Shown: positions 1 to 8,582, numbered from the stretch's first letter. The stretch: DNA of 64,000 bases from Leyella stercorea (GCF_021531355.1 NZ_JADYTS010000002.1:1-64000), one strand, 5' to 3'. The notes: a model not told the origin generated them from the sequence alone. Made by a program: numbers and translations.

Positions 1-75
1 GACGTAGATAGGCTGCAGGTGTAAAGACAGCGATGTCAAAGCCGAGCAGTACTAATTGCCCGAGACTTTCTTCAA
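1..75 (+). rRNA. 23S ribosomal RNA, 3' end (partial)
   Basis: The opening bases match the conserved 3' terminus of bacterial 23S rRNA, including the GCAGGTGTAAAG block and the AAGCCGAGCAGTACTAAT block. Most of the gene lies left of the window. The end point is set by analogy with the E. coli terminus, about 26 nt past ACTAAT, so it is uncertain by several bases. Confidence 0.9.
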
Positions 76-153
76 AGTAGTCGTGCTTTCAGTTGTTGAC
101 AAGTTTAACGACAGTTTTTGCTAATCAATTTGTCTATCTTATACGTGAGCAAA

Positions 154-196
154 TCGGAATTCCACATTCCACACTCAACCTTCAACATTGAGTTTT
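154..196. repeat. ATTCCAC/ATTCAAC word repeat in the 23S-5S spacer
   Basis: The spacer between 23S and 5S holds a run of near-identical 7-8 base words (ATTCCACATTCCACACTCAACC and similar, broken here into words). The same vocabulary appears in the intergenic repeats near 31550, 28705, 41044, 43560 and 47175, so this is probably another member of that dispersed family. No tRNA is seen in the spacer. Confidence 0.5.
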
Positions 197-213
197 TTGC
201 TCCGCAAAAAACT

Positions 214-325
<112 letters not shown>

Positions 326-334
326 TTTACTTGA

Positions 335-372
335 GGTCTTCAAGGTCTAACGACTTTGGAGACCTTTTTTTT
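335..372 (+). terminator. Intrinsic terminator of the rRNA operon
   Basis: A 13-bp stem (335-347 with 352-364, including G-U pairs) and a TAAC loop are followed by eight T residues. It lies directly behind 5S. Confidence 0.85.
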
Positions 373-434
373 GTATTTGACTTAGGTGTATATGTGATTG
401 GTTACCAAATAATGTTAATTGGCTACTATTTCGA

Positions 435-464
435 TTGTTGTTTCAATAAAAAAGAGTATCTTTG
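435..464 (+). promoter_or_regulatory. Bacteroidota promoter for the toxin-antitoxin operon
   Basis: The -7 box TATCTTTG at 457-464 matches TAnnTTTG exactly, with a TTG at 435-437 about 19 bp upstream. It sits 24 bp before the antitoxin start, so the leader is very short. Confidence 0.7.
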
Positions 465-488
465 CATCGTAAACAAATGTATTGAATT

Positions 489-740
489 ATGGTTGTAGTT
501 AGCACAAGGGACTTTCGCACTAATCAGACTAAGTATCTGAATTTGGCAAAAGCAGGAGAGCACGTAGTCCTAAAATCGCGTGCTGGCAGTTTCCGCATCT
601 TCCCCGATGACGGAGGTGATACCATTGACGCACCGCGCGACTTGATGAAAGAACTCAGAAACGCTTTGACGGAGGTAAAGGAAGCCATTGCCGGAAAACG
701 TAAACTTCAATCTGCTGATAGTTTGCTCGATGAGTTGTAA
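489..740 (+). CDS. Type II antitoxin, Phd/YefM-like
   Basis: An 83-residue protein beginning MVVVSTRDFRTNQTKYLNLA, which resembles the N-terminal DNA-binding and dimerisation fold of Phd/YefM antitoxins (an S-x-x-x-F/L-R-x-N-x-x-x-x-L pattern, then a short beta strand around VVLKSRAG). The C-terminal half is charged and helical, as expected for the part that wraps the toxin. It is expected to neutralise the downstream toxin and repress its own promoter. Its last codons overlap the toxin start by 11 bp, a tight arrangement typical of coupled toxin-antitoxin translation. The family call rests on motif and context. Confidence 0.85.
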   Translation: MVVVSTRDFRTNQTKYLNLAKAGEHVVLKSRAGSFRIFPDDGGDTIDAPRDLMKELRNALTEVKEAIAGKRKLQSADSLLDEL

Positions 741-1092
741 TATTACAGTATCGGTTTCTGACGATTTTGCAAAAGAAGCAAAACGACTCGCAAAGAAATA
801 TCATAGTTTTAAACAAGACTACAAGGAATTTCTTGATAGTATCAAAGAGAACCCTCTGCAAGGCGATGAGATTACAAAAAACATACGCAAAATCCGTATA
901 GCTATCAAATCAAAAGGCAAAGGTAAATCTGGTGGAGCAAGAGTCATCACGTTCAATGTTCTTACCAATGTCGAAAATGGTCAGGTTGTTTTCCTTCTTC
1001 TCTATGATAAAGAGGATGCTTCAACCGTCAAAGTCAATGTTGTCAAGCAACTTGTTCAAGACATGGGATTTGATATTGAATGGAACCTATAA
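730..1092 (+). CDS. Type II toxin, RelE/ParE superfamily
   Basis: The start is placed at the ATG at 730, which overlaps the antitoxin stop (11-bp overlap), rather than at the upstream in-frame ATG at 688 that would run through the antitoxin. The product is 120 residues. A lysine-rich first helix (KEAKRLAKKYHSFKQDY), a central RKIRIAIKSKGKGKSGGAR strand-loop and a C-terminal LLLYDKEDAS strand match the layout of RelE-fold ribonuclease toxins that cut mRNA at the ribosome. ParE-like gyrase poisoning cannot be excluded from sequence alone. A perfect hairpin follows the stop codon, so the operon appears to be only these two genes. Confidence 0.85.
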   Translation: MSCNITVSVSDDFAKEAKRLAKKYHSFKQDYKEFLDSIKENPLQGDEITKNIRKIRIAIKSKGKGKSGGARVITFNVLTNVENGQVVFLLLYDKEDASTVKVNVVKQLVQDMGFDIEWNL

Positions 1093-1093
1093 T

Positions 1094-1130
1094 GAAGCTG
1101 TTGGACTCTGACGAATTCCAACAGCTTCTT
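1094..1130 (+). terminator. Hairpin terminator after the toxin gene
   Basis: A perfect 12-bp stem (1094-1105 with 1117-1128) starts two bases after the toxin stop. The T tract after it is weak (TTGTCGTATATTTT). The group II intron remnant begins directly behind it. Confidence 0.65.
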
Positions 1131-1793
1131 GTCGTATATTTTCGGAGAGTAAGCCCTAATAGCGGGAATTACATAGCCAAGGGCAAGGGTGTTCACCGTG
1201 AGGTGGAATCTGAAAGAAGCCGGCGGCAAACATCTGACCTAACGTACAGAAACTTCATATAAGGCATTTGACCATGGATGAGATTGCAACACAAATCAAA
1301 GTCCTATAGCTATTCGGAATGGTTGGTGTAAATGAAGTGGGTATAAGATGGAAAGAATAAGCCCTTATCCGAGGAGGTCTCACGGACATGGCGATTAGTT
1401 GCCTTTACGAAAGTCATACCTCGCCAACATGAAACGCTTCCTTATGGAAACAGATGAGTGGCTAAGGCGACGGCTACGTATGTGTATATTGAAGTCGTGG
1501 AAGAGGGTGAGAACGAGGATTGCCAACTTGGTAAAGTGTGGTATAGACAAATACCAAGCTTACATGTGGGGCAATAGTCGTTTGGGTTATTGGCGCATAG
1601 CTGGCAGTTATATACTATGCCGTGCGATTACCAACGAAAAGTTGAGCAGGGCAGGCTATGCTACATTGATGGGTTCATACATCGAATGGTGCCCAAAGTA
1701 GGAACCGCCGTATGCGGAACCGCACGTACGGTGGTGTGAGAGGTCGGAAAACGAAAGTTGGAGAAAAACTACTTCGTTTTTCTCCTACTCGAT
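1131..1793 (+). mobile_element. Internally deleted group II intron
   Basis: The 5' part keeps ribozyme domain I-like sequence (GGTGTTCACCGTGAGGTGG, then GAAGCCGGCGGCAAA). The middle keeps only the C-terminal part of the maturase. The 3' part has a clear domain V hairpin at about 1702-1735 (CCGCCGTATGCGG paired with CCGCACGTACGG) and a domain VI-like stem ending CTCCTACTCGAT at 1793. Two other 3' scars in this window share the same domain V and the same 3' end, which fixes the right border. The left border is approximate. Most of the reverse-transcriptase gene is gone, so the copy cannot move by itself. Confidence 0.85.
1399..1701 (+). pseudogene. Group II intron maturase, C-terminal fragment
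   Basis: About 100 residues survive of a protein that is normally over 400. The remaining part reads TDEWLRRRLRMCILKSWKR and ends MGSYIEWCPK, which is the maturase/domain X end of group II intron-encoded reverse transcriptases. Finger, palm and catalytic YADD regions are absent. The stop codon lies at the edge of domain V, the usual position for an ORF in domain IV. There is no sign that this remnant is translated usefully. Confidence 0.87.
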
Positions 1794-1814
1794 TTGTCAT
1801 GTGCATAAGTCTTC

Positions 1815-1876
1815 CCATGAGTCTTCTCCGCCTCTTTGATAAGAAGACTCATGGTCTAACATGCTCACAGTGAGCT
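1815..1876. repeat. Two inverted repeats downstream of the intron
   Basis: A perfect 13-bp inverted repeat (1815-1827 with 1842-1854, 14-nt loop) is followed by a short palindrome GCTCAC/GTGAGC at 1864-1876. They occupy the 1794-2029 gap, which has no convincing gene. They could be relics of the intron target or a terminator without a T tract. Confidence 0.6.
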
Positions 1877-1974
1877 TCTTAGCTAAAAAAATGACACTTG
1901 TGACACATTTTCCCAACAATAAAATTATTTATAAGTTTTTTGAGAGAATTAGTATTCAATTCAAATATTTAATG

Positions 1975-1982
1975 TATATTTG
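1975..1982 (+). promoter_or_regulatory. -7 box before the S8 peptidase gene
   Basis: TATATTTG matches TAnnTTTG exactly, 47 bp before the start codon. No clear -33 element is visible. Confidence 0.6.
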
Positions 1983-2029
1983 CAGCGTAAGCACCTACAT
2001 GACCTATTTAATAACTCAAATATTAGCTT

Positions 2030-4066
2030 ATGAAACACTTTGATGTTTTGAGAACTTTGTTCTTATTTTTATTCGTGTTGTTAGTTTATGGTTGTTCTGA
2101 TATTTTACCAGAACAGGAGGGCTATGCATGTGGTACAATAACTCGGGCAATTGTGTCTGACAACTTTTACTATTATTATAAAGGTAAAAAAGTGCCTCTA
2201 CAGATAAATCCCAACATGAGGTACGTGGTGACAAAATCAGAAGATCCACAGTCAAACGTTGCAAATTATTCCACTTCTTATTTTGTTAATGTATCGAAAG
2301 GTATAAATGTAGACATGTATTCTGAGAAAAATAACATAGACAATATGAAGAAAAATGAGGATGTTGTTTCTGTGGAATATGTCGTTGGTGATAGTATACC
2401 AGTGGCTTTGTCGAACCTGTTTTATGTAAAGTTAAAGAGTCAAAGCGATTTGCCTTTGCTTGAAAGTGAAGCGAAAAAAATAGGTTGTATTGTGGAGCAT
2501 GCTGTGGAAACTGATTCTCGATGGATAAGACTGTCTAACAATAAGGAATCTATATTTGAATCGTCTCTTGATGCCTCTAATTATTTATATGAAACGGGGC
2601 TCTTTGATGATGTGGATCCTGGCTTTATTTTCAATTATCAATATAGCAGTACTCCAACAGATGCTTTATACAGTGAGCAATGGGGTGTTAAAAGCAACGC
2701 TGCAGACTTTGAAAAAGTATGGGAGACGAATAAAGGCAAACCATTTATAACAACTGCAATTGTGGATGGAGGAATCTATAAAAATCATCCCGATCTTGTT
2801 GGGGCAATGCATCCATATGCATATAATTGCTCTACAGGAGGAAGTAACACATCTGTCTCAAGACATGGAACGCTTATTGCAGGAATAATAGCTGCGCAAC
2901 ATAATTCAATAGGCATAGCAGGAGTTGCTCCAAATACAAAACTCATGGATATAAGTTGTTCAATGTCTGCAACTCCGACAATCAGTGAAGAACTCTCAAA
3001 TGGCATAAATAATGCTTGGCAGCATGGGGCTGATGTCTTGAATTTATCTTTGGGAACTCAAGGTGGTGCAGGTTATGAAAATTTGCATAGTGCATTACTT
3101 GAAAACTCTTTAAATAATGCTTTGACAAAAGGTAGAAATGGCAAAGGGTGTATTGTCGTTGTCGCGGCAGGTAACAATCATATCATAGAATATCCAGCAT
3201 CGGCTAATAGTGACTTTTTGGTTGTTGGCTCAATATCCTCAGATGGTAAACTCGCTGATAATTCAGGAAGAGGAAAACAGTTGGACGTTGTCGCACCCGG
3301 TGTTGGCATAAAGTCAACTGATAGCAATGGTGATTACTTCTCTGATGAAGGAACGTCATATGCTGCACCTTATGTGGCAGGATTGGCTGCTCTGATATTG
3401 TCAGAAGATTCTTCATTAACTCAAAAACAGGTGTGCGATTTGATAATTGCGTCAACAAAGAATGATTCATGGAATAAAGACTATGGGTATGGATGCATAG
3501 ATGCTTACAAGGCAATGCAGATATTAAGAGGTACATATTTCGAAATTTTAAATAGAAGGGGTTTTTATAGTATTGCTTATGGAAATTCTGATTATTATGT
3601 CAGAACTTATCCTAATACTGGTATTAGTTGGAAATGCAGTGAAGGTCTTTCATTGCGTCTAAATCCGTCTACATATTCAGTATTTGTGGATCCAACTTTT
3701 GATAGTAGTAGTAAGCAAGTGTCTTTGTCTGCAAGTTTTAACTATAAAGGTTATCCAGTAAGTTTATTCACCGAATTCACAATGAGGAGAGACCCTATAA
3801 TTTATGGAATAGAAAAAATGTACGTGTTTGCAGAGGATGGCAGATTGGACTATAAAATCAATTGTGCCGACCCTGACGCTAATGTGACAGTTTCTGGAGA
3901 AAATGTAATAGAATTTCCTTATGCTGGAGATGCTAATTATTCAGAACATCCTTCTATGTATTTTTCTGTAGAAACGACTTATTGGGATCATAATAAACAG
4001 CATGTGGTTACGATACAAACCAAAAATAAATATTCCGGTGACTGGCAAACATTTGTTGTTGAATAA
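2030..4066 (+). CDS. S8 (subtilisin) family serine peptidase, lipoprotein
   Basis: A 678-residue secreted protease. The N-terminus is a lipoprotein signal with the lipidated Cys at residue 22 (LLVYGC). Residues about 60-200 form a propeptide-like region. The catalytic domain spans roughly 215-500 with all active-site motifs: Asp246 in AIVDGGIYKNHPD, His279 in SRHGTLIAGI, the oxyanion Asn382 in VVAAGNN, and Ser443 in GTSYAAPYVAGLAAL. Residues about 510-678 are a beta-rich tail of unknown role. The mature enzyme should be membrane-anchored, possibly surface-exposed, and could digest host, dietary or competitor proteins. The gene is visibly more AT-rich than the housekeeping genes later in the window and lies between an intron scar and a repeat array, which suggests acquired DNA. 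Confidence 0.93.
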   Translation: MKHFDVLRTLFLFLFVLLVYGCSDILPEQEGYACGTITRAIVSDNFYYYYKGKKVPLQINPNMRYVVTKSEDPQSNVANYSTSYFVNVSKGINVDMYSEKNNIDNMKKNEDVVSVEYVVGDSIPVALSNLFYVKLKSQSDLPLLESEAKKIGCIVEHAVETDSRWIRLSNNKESIFESSLDASNYLYETGLFDDVDPGFIFNYQYSSTPTDALYSEQWGVKSNAADFEKVWETNKGKPFITTAIVDGGIYKNHPDLVGAMHPYAYNCSTGGSNTSVSRHGTLIAGIIAAQHNSIGIAGVAPNTKLMDISCSMSATPTISEELSNGINNAWQHGADVLNLSLGTQGGAGYENLHSALLENSLNNALTKGRNGKGCIVVVAAGNNHIIEYPASANSDFLVVGSISSDGKLADNSGRGKQLDVVAPGVGIKSTDSNGDYFSDEGTSYAAPYVAGLAALILSEDSSLTQKQVCDLIIASTKNDSWNKDYGYGCIDAYKAMQILRGTYFEILNRRGFYSIAYGNSDYYVRTYPNTGISWKCSEGLSLRLNPSTYSVFVDPTFDSSSKQVSLSASFNYKGYPVSLFTEFTMRRDPIIYGIEKMYVFAEDGRLDYKINCADPDANVTVSGENVIEFPYAGDANYSEHPSMYFSVETTYWDHNKQHVVTIQTKNKYSGDWQTFVVE

Positions 4067-4171
4067 TATTATATTAATTTAAATTTAGGTGTTTATAGTA
4101 AAATTTGTTTAACGAGAAGTTTCTCATTCGACAATAATATTGTGAATGAAAACTTGAAAAATTAGAGTAAT

Positions 4172-4702
4172 ATGAGAAAATCAAAGATTTTAGTTGCCGC
4201 ATTTGCGGTGTTGTCGCTAATGCTTGTTGGTGTTTGCACTTCTTGTTCTTCTGATGATGATGACTTCTGGAACGATGGTGACAGTAAGGAGTTGCTTATG
4301 GGGGATGAGGTCAGAATCGTGAATCCGTTAGAGATGCATTGCTCAGCCTCACACGACACGACAATGATAGCTTGCTTCTATAGTATGGAGGAGTTGGAAG
4401 CAGACCTCGACTATCGTACTGCCGACCAATGGACTACTGGTGTACCAGAACTTAAAAAGGAACTGCCGGATGTTGACTGGAGCAAGCAGACGCTTTTATT
4501 GGCAAAGCATTTCAGTAGATGTATTGTGACCTACAAGGATTGCAAGGTGCGTGAGAAGAAAGGCAAGTATTTGGTGGAGTTGTATTATACACCAACTCTG
4601 TGTCAGGCGTATGGTGGAATTGGTGCTTATATCGTCATTGACAAGCCAAACATTTCTGCAAAAAACATTTCCATACGTGGAATATCAGTACAACCGGAAT
4701 AA
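4172..4702 (+). CDS. Small lipoprotein of unknown function
   Basis: A 176-residue protein with a signal peptide ending at Cys25 followed by SSDDDD, the acidic tract that often directs Bacteroidota lipoproteins to the cell surface. The mature part (about 150 residues) has mixed strands and helices, several Cys residues, and the stretch DWSKQTLLLAKHF, with no recognised catalytic motif. It follows the peptidase by about 105 bp in the same direction, so co-transcription is possible; no good separate promoter is visible. An inhibitor or partner of the protease would fit the position, but nothing in the sequence shows it. Confidence 0.82.
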   Translation: MRKSKILVAAFAVLSLMLVGVCTSCSSDDDDFWNDGDSKELLMGDEVRIVNPLEMHCSASHDTTMIACFYSMEELEADLDYRTADQWTTGVPELKKELPDVDWSKQTLLLAKHFSRCIVTYKDCKVREKKGKYLVELYYTPTLCQAYGGIGAYIVIDKPNISAKNISIRGISVQPE

Positions 4703-4765
4703 CCTTTATTGGAAGGTGTCAGAAAAAGCATAAATAGAAAAGGGTTCATCCGACATTTCGAGTGG

Positions 4766-5101
4766 TATGTGTATTACCGCTTTCACTGTTGCATCATATC
4801 CTGCTCCAGGATTGTTGTCGAGAACAATTGACGAAATATCCTTGGAGCTGAGTCTGCCGAGTTCTTCGTAGTCAATAAGTCTTTTGCCGTTGATGAATAT
4901 CAGTGCTTCACCTTTGCCATATACGTTGTATTTCCCGTTATCAGCGTATACGCTCGGTATTTTGGTTATTACGTCGTTGGCAGTTCCTGCCTCACCCAAA
5001 GCCGTTCCCTTCACTTGTGCAATGAGTCCGCCGTCGTTCATTGAAAATATCTTGCGTTGGCCTTTCACAGTTATTCACTGCAATGAAGTGACAGATTCTT
5101 T
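4766..5101 (-). pseudogene. Orphan 336-bp duplicate of the 5892-8291 outer-membrane gene
   Basis: This segment aligns without gaps to 7584-7919, inside the neighbouring outer-membrane protein gene, at about 95% identity (about 18 differences counted by eye). It encodes the stretch from just before KGQRKIFSMNDGG to GYDATVKAVIHI, the plug-like region. Most differences are silent; the few coding ones include an in-frame stop replacing the Gly codon just before the ITVKGQR stretch (the full gene reads GVTVKGQR) and Gly for Ser in EELGRL. It has no signal peptide or barrel, so it cannot make a receptor. It lies in the same orientation as the parent, separated by the tandem repeats. Confidence 0.9.
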
Positions 5102-5800
5102 AAAAATATGGTCGACCATTGTCCCTATTGTCGTTAAATACAAAATTATTAAGCTTCTTGTTGTTAAAACGACAATGTTGACAATGCTCGACAATAGGAT
5201 AAGCAACATTGTCCAATGCTCCCATGATTATCATTAATAATATTGTCGACCATTGTCCCTATCGTCGTTAAATACAAAATTATCAAGCCCCTTGTTGTTA
5301 AAACGACAATGTTCGACAATGTTCGACAATAGTACAAACAACATTATTCAATGCTCCCATGATTATCATTAATAATATTGTCAATCATTGTCACTATTGT
5401 CGTTAAATACAAAAATATCAAGCTCCTTGTTATTAAATACAAAATTATCAAGCTCCCTTGTTGTTAAAACGACAATGTTCTACAATGTTCGACAATAGGA
5501 CAAGCAATATTATCCATTCCCCACATGATTATCATAAAATCATTGTCAATCGAATATCATAAAATAATTGTCGACCATTGTCACTATTGTCGTTAAATAA
5601 AAAAATCAATCCCCTTGTCGTTAAATACAAAATTATCAAGCTCCCTTGTTGTTAAAACGACAATGTTCTACAATGTTCGACAATAGGATAAGCAACATTA
5701 TTCAATGCTCCCATGAATATTATTAATAATATTGTCGACCATTGTCACTATTGTCGTTAAATACAAAAATATCGAGTCCCTTGTCGTGAAATAAAAAAGG
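5102..5800. repeat. Tandem array of about 134-bp units rich in GACAATG/CATTGTC
   Basis: Units anchored on GTCGACCATTGTC (or GTCAATCATTGTC) begin near 5111, 5245, 5380, 5570 and 5734. The first two periods are 134-135 bp; the next two are about 190 and 164 bp because a TTAAATACAAAATTATCAAG block is duplicated inside. Every unit carries a CTATTGTCGTTAAATAC arm and a TAAAACGACAATG arm that are partly complementary, so each can fold into a hairpin. No reading frame of note crosses the array. It fills the gap between the pseudogene fragment and the end of the outer-membrane gene. Confidence 0.9.
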
Positions 5801-5813
5801 AGATGCAAACAGT

Positions 5814-5852
5814 AAGGGGCAGAAGTATTGATAATAAGTGCTTCTGCCCCTT
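5814..5852 (-). terminator. Terminator of the outer-membrane gene
   Basis: A 13-14-bp stem (AAGGGGCAGAAGTA with TGCTTCTGCCCCTT) begins about 40 bp after the stop codon of the minus-strand gene. On that strand a T-rich tract follows at some distance. Confidence 0.7.
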
Positions 5853-5891
5853 CGGGATGTCGTGCTTTGGCATTCAGCCCGTATTAGTTGT

Positions 5892-8291
5892 TTATAAGCT
5901 CAGACGACTCTTTTCGTCATTACCAGCACCAGTACCCTTGTATTTGCTGTTAGTAGGATTGAATCTGTAGCTGATGGTCAGTTTCACAGCTTGCGAATCG
6001 CTGTAGTTCCATTTGTAGTAACGAAGGCTTGTGCCGTAAATTATGAATGAGTTGCGGGCAGTGCGGAATATGTCCATGCCTTGTAGCTGAATGGTCCATA
6101 ACTTGATGTTTTTTACCAAGCCTATGTTTATCTGCCAGCTGGGCTTCATCATTACAATATTGTTATTGCCGTATGTGTGGGTTATAACATCTGCAGACAA
6201 CAGATAATTGTCTGGCAGCGACACCGTGTTGTGCAAGCTGGCAAATAGCAATGGATTGTTCAGTTTCTTAGTGCCACCCTGATATGGAATCTTCAGATTC
6301 TGTCCCATCAGAGACATGGCAAGTCGTGGCGACCAGATGCCGATACGTGGCGTAAGCGAGAGCGTAGCCGAGTATTTGTTGAGACTTGAACGGTTTGTTG
6401 TCGACATTACGTTTATCGGAGTATCAGCCTCGTCGAGCATCTCGACGGTATTTGTTATAGCATCGGTGACATGCTGGAAGCTGACATTCATGTATATCCA
6501 TCGATAGGATGCTGACATGGTGATGTCGTGAATCATTTCCGGACGCAACAGCGGGTTGCCGCTTTCGTAAGTAAAAGCATCGTCGTATTGCATGTTGCTG
6601 CTGAGTTCGCGGTACGAAGGACGACGTGTCTTCATCGTATAGCCGACGTTGATGTTGCTCTTGCCTATAGGGAATGATATAGATGCGTTAGGAAACAGCT
6701 TGTCGTAGCTGCGGCTTTGACCTGCCACCCACACATCTTTCTCATAATAGTCGGACACGGTATGCTCATATCTCATTCCTGCTCTGATTTGTGCCTTTCC
6801 CAATGGTGTAGAGTAAGAGATGAAGCCGGCATATTTGCTTTCTTCTATATGGTCGTCGGTCGATGCAATAATGTTTTGCTCGTTGACGTATTTCTGTTGT
6901 CTGTCGGTGTAGATAAACTCACCGCCTACATCCATTTTTCCCCTGCCTATAGGATGTGAAACCACCAACTTTGAAGCTACCATAGTGTTGTCTTCGTTGT
7001 TTGTGCTGTTCACATTCTGCTTGCCCGACTTTTCGCTTTCCTGCTTTATGTTCTGTATACTTTTGGTATGACTTGCAATAATGTCGTTGTCGAACGCGAT
7101 GTCCCATCTGCCTATTTTACCTCTATAATATATATTATTAAGGTGAGTGGGCTTGTTCTTCCGTCGTGTATCGTCGTCGTAGAGTATCGTTTGCAGAGGT
7201 TGACCGTTCTGTTTTACATCTTGCGACTGTATGATGTTGATCTTGTTGTTAGGTGAATGCGTCAGGCTATATGATATGCCGACCGTATGCTTGTCGTTGA
7301 ATGAGTAGTTTATTCCAAGTTTTGGGCTTATTGAAGCGGTGTTTTTGCCAAGTATCTTTATTTCATTTTGCATGTTCCATGTGTCACCGTTCTTCCATGT
7401 CTCTTTAGTGTCCGACTGTTTCTGATAGGTTTGCGTGAAAGAGTAGAAGAGCGAGCCGAATATGTCGAGTCCGCCTTTGCGCCAGTTTATATTCACACCG
7501 TCGGTAGTTGATGCATAATGTCCTTGTTGGTACATTGCCGATAGGTTGCCACTAAGACCGTCGCCTACTTTCTTTACAGTTTTTATGTGTATTACCGCTT
7601 TCACAGTTGCATCATATCCTGCTCCAGGGTTATTGTCGAGAACAATTGACGAAATATCCTTGGAGCTGAGTCTGCTGAGTTCTTCGTAGTCAATAAGTCT
7701 TTTGCCGTTGATGAATATCAGTGCTTCGCCTTTGCCATATACGTTGTATTTTCCGTTGTCGGCGTATACGCTCGGTATTTTTGTAATTACGTCGTTGGCA
7801 GTTCCTGCCTCACCCAAAGCTGTGCCCTTCACTTGTGCAATGAGTCCGCCGTCGTTCATTGAGAATATCTTGCGTTGTCCTTTCACTGTTACTCCCTGCA
7901 ATGAGGTGACAGATTCTTTTAGCATTATTGAGCCTACGTTTCCTGCTGCGTATGTTTTGTATACAGTATTGTAGCCAAGTCGGCTTGCTTTTATGATTGC
8001 ATTTTTCATGTTGCATGGAATGGCAAATACCCCATTAAGGTCGGTCATCGCACCTGCCACGAACGATGAATCCTTCGGATTTAGCAAGGCTATATTCACA
8101 AAGTCGATGGGATTGTTATTGCTGTCAACGACCACACCATGGTATGTGGTGGCAATACTGTCACTGTTAATGTACCGACAGTTGGATTCAATAGTATATA
8201 TATTTCCTGTACAATTATGAATGTTTGATTTACCCATTACGGGTAATGTACATGAAATGCAAAGCAAATATAAAAGTGTAGGTTTTCTCAT
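5892..8291 (-). CDS. TonB-dependent receptor-like outer-membrane beta-barrel protein
   Basis: A 799-residue protein with a signal peptide (about 1-20), a carboxypeptidase-regulatory-like beta-sandwich around residues 48-130 (YHGVVVDSNNNPIDFVNIAL through a DLNGVFAI motif), a plug-like region around 130-235 (VTVKGQRKIF, then LIFINGKRL), and a long beta-barrel rich in alternating aromatic strands to the end. This order is typical of the Bacteroidota outer-membrane barrel family related to TonB receptors. The ligand is unknown and no SusD partner is adjacent. A 336-bp piece of the plug region is duplicated downstream at 4766-5101. A terminator hairpin follows. It is transcribed away from the other barrel gene at 8583. 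Confidence 0.91.
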   Translation of the reverse strand: MRKPTLLYLLCISCTLPVMGKSNIHNCTGNIYTIESNCRYINSDSIATTYHGVVVDSNNNPIDFVNIALLNPKDSSFVAGAMTDLNGVFAIPCNMKNAIIKASRLGYNTVYKTYAAGNVGSIMLKESVTSLQGVTVKGQRKIFSMNDGGLIAQVKGTALGEAGTANDVITKIPSVYADNGKYNVYGKGEALIFINGKRLIDYEELSRLSSKDISSIVLDNNPGAGYDATVKAVIHIKTVKKVGDGLSGNLSAMYQQGHYASTTDGVNINWRKGGLDIFGSLFYSFTQTYQKQSDTKETWKNGDTWNMQNEIKILGKNTASISPKLGINYSFNDKHTVGISYSLTHSPNNKINIIQSQDVKQNGQPLQTILYDDDTRRKNKPTHLNNIYYRGKIGRWDIAFDNDIIASHTKSIQNIKQESEKSGKQNVNSTNNEDNTMVASKLVVSHPIGRGKMDVGGEFIYTDRQQKYVNEQNIIASTDDHIEESKYAGFISYSTPLGKAQIRAGMRYEHTVSDYYEKDVWVAGQSRSYDKLFPNASISFPIGKSNINVGYTMKTRRPSYRELSSNMQYDDAFTYESGNPLLRPEMIHDITMSASYRWIYMNVSFQHVTDAITNTVEMLDEADTPINVMSTTNRSSLNKYSATLSLTPRIGIWSPRLAMSLMGQNLKIPYQGGTKKLNNPLLFASLHNTVSLPDNYLLSADVITHTYGNNNIVMMKPSWQINIGLVKNIKLWTIQLQGMDIFRTARNSFIIYGTSLRYYKWNYSDSQAVKLTISYRFNPTNSKYKGTGAGNDEKSRLSL

Positions 8292-8380
8292 AAGCTATTA
8301 TGGTATTTATTTCAGTAATATTTTAAAAACTGCCGAGGCAAATAGTTTAATGTTTAAGAAATGTTGTCTGCATTCTTTTG

Positions 8381-8388
8381 CAAATATA
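8381..8388 (-). promoter_or_regulatory. -7 box for the minus-strand outer-membrane gene
   Basis: TATATTTG on the minus strand, about 90 bp before the ATG at 8291. No good -33 element is seen, so the call is tentative. Confidence 0.5.
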
Positions 8389-8524
8389 TATAAAAAAAAC
8401 ATTATTTTATTATTTTACTATGGCATTTTTTGTAAATGAGTCTATTTTTTATATCTTAGCAGGCAAATCATGAGGATTTTATAGACTTGTAAAATCACAG
8501 ATTTAAAAAAAAACTTAAAAACTA

Positions 8525-8556
8525 TTTGGCGTGTATGATTATTTTCTTTAAATTTG
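8525..8556 (+). promoter_or_regulatory. Strong Bacteroidota promoter that sets the start at 8583
   Basis: A -33 TTTG at 8525-8528 and a -7 TAAATTTG at 8549-8556 are spaced by 20 bp. The open frame extends left to 8526 through this promoter, so translation must begin downstream, at the ATG at 8583 or possibly at 8610. Confidence 0.8.
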
Positions 8557-8582
8557 CAAAACAAACTTTTAAACCTATATTT

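Noticed and set aside
1801..2029. 60-codon frame starting at 1861
   Set aside because: No family features, and it runs over the promoter and start of the peptidase gene.
5102..5800. CRISPR array
   Set aside because: The units are about 134 bp and similar along their whole length; there are no short repeats with unique spacers and no cas gene nearby.
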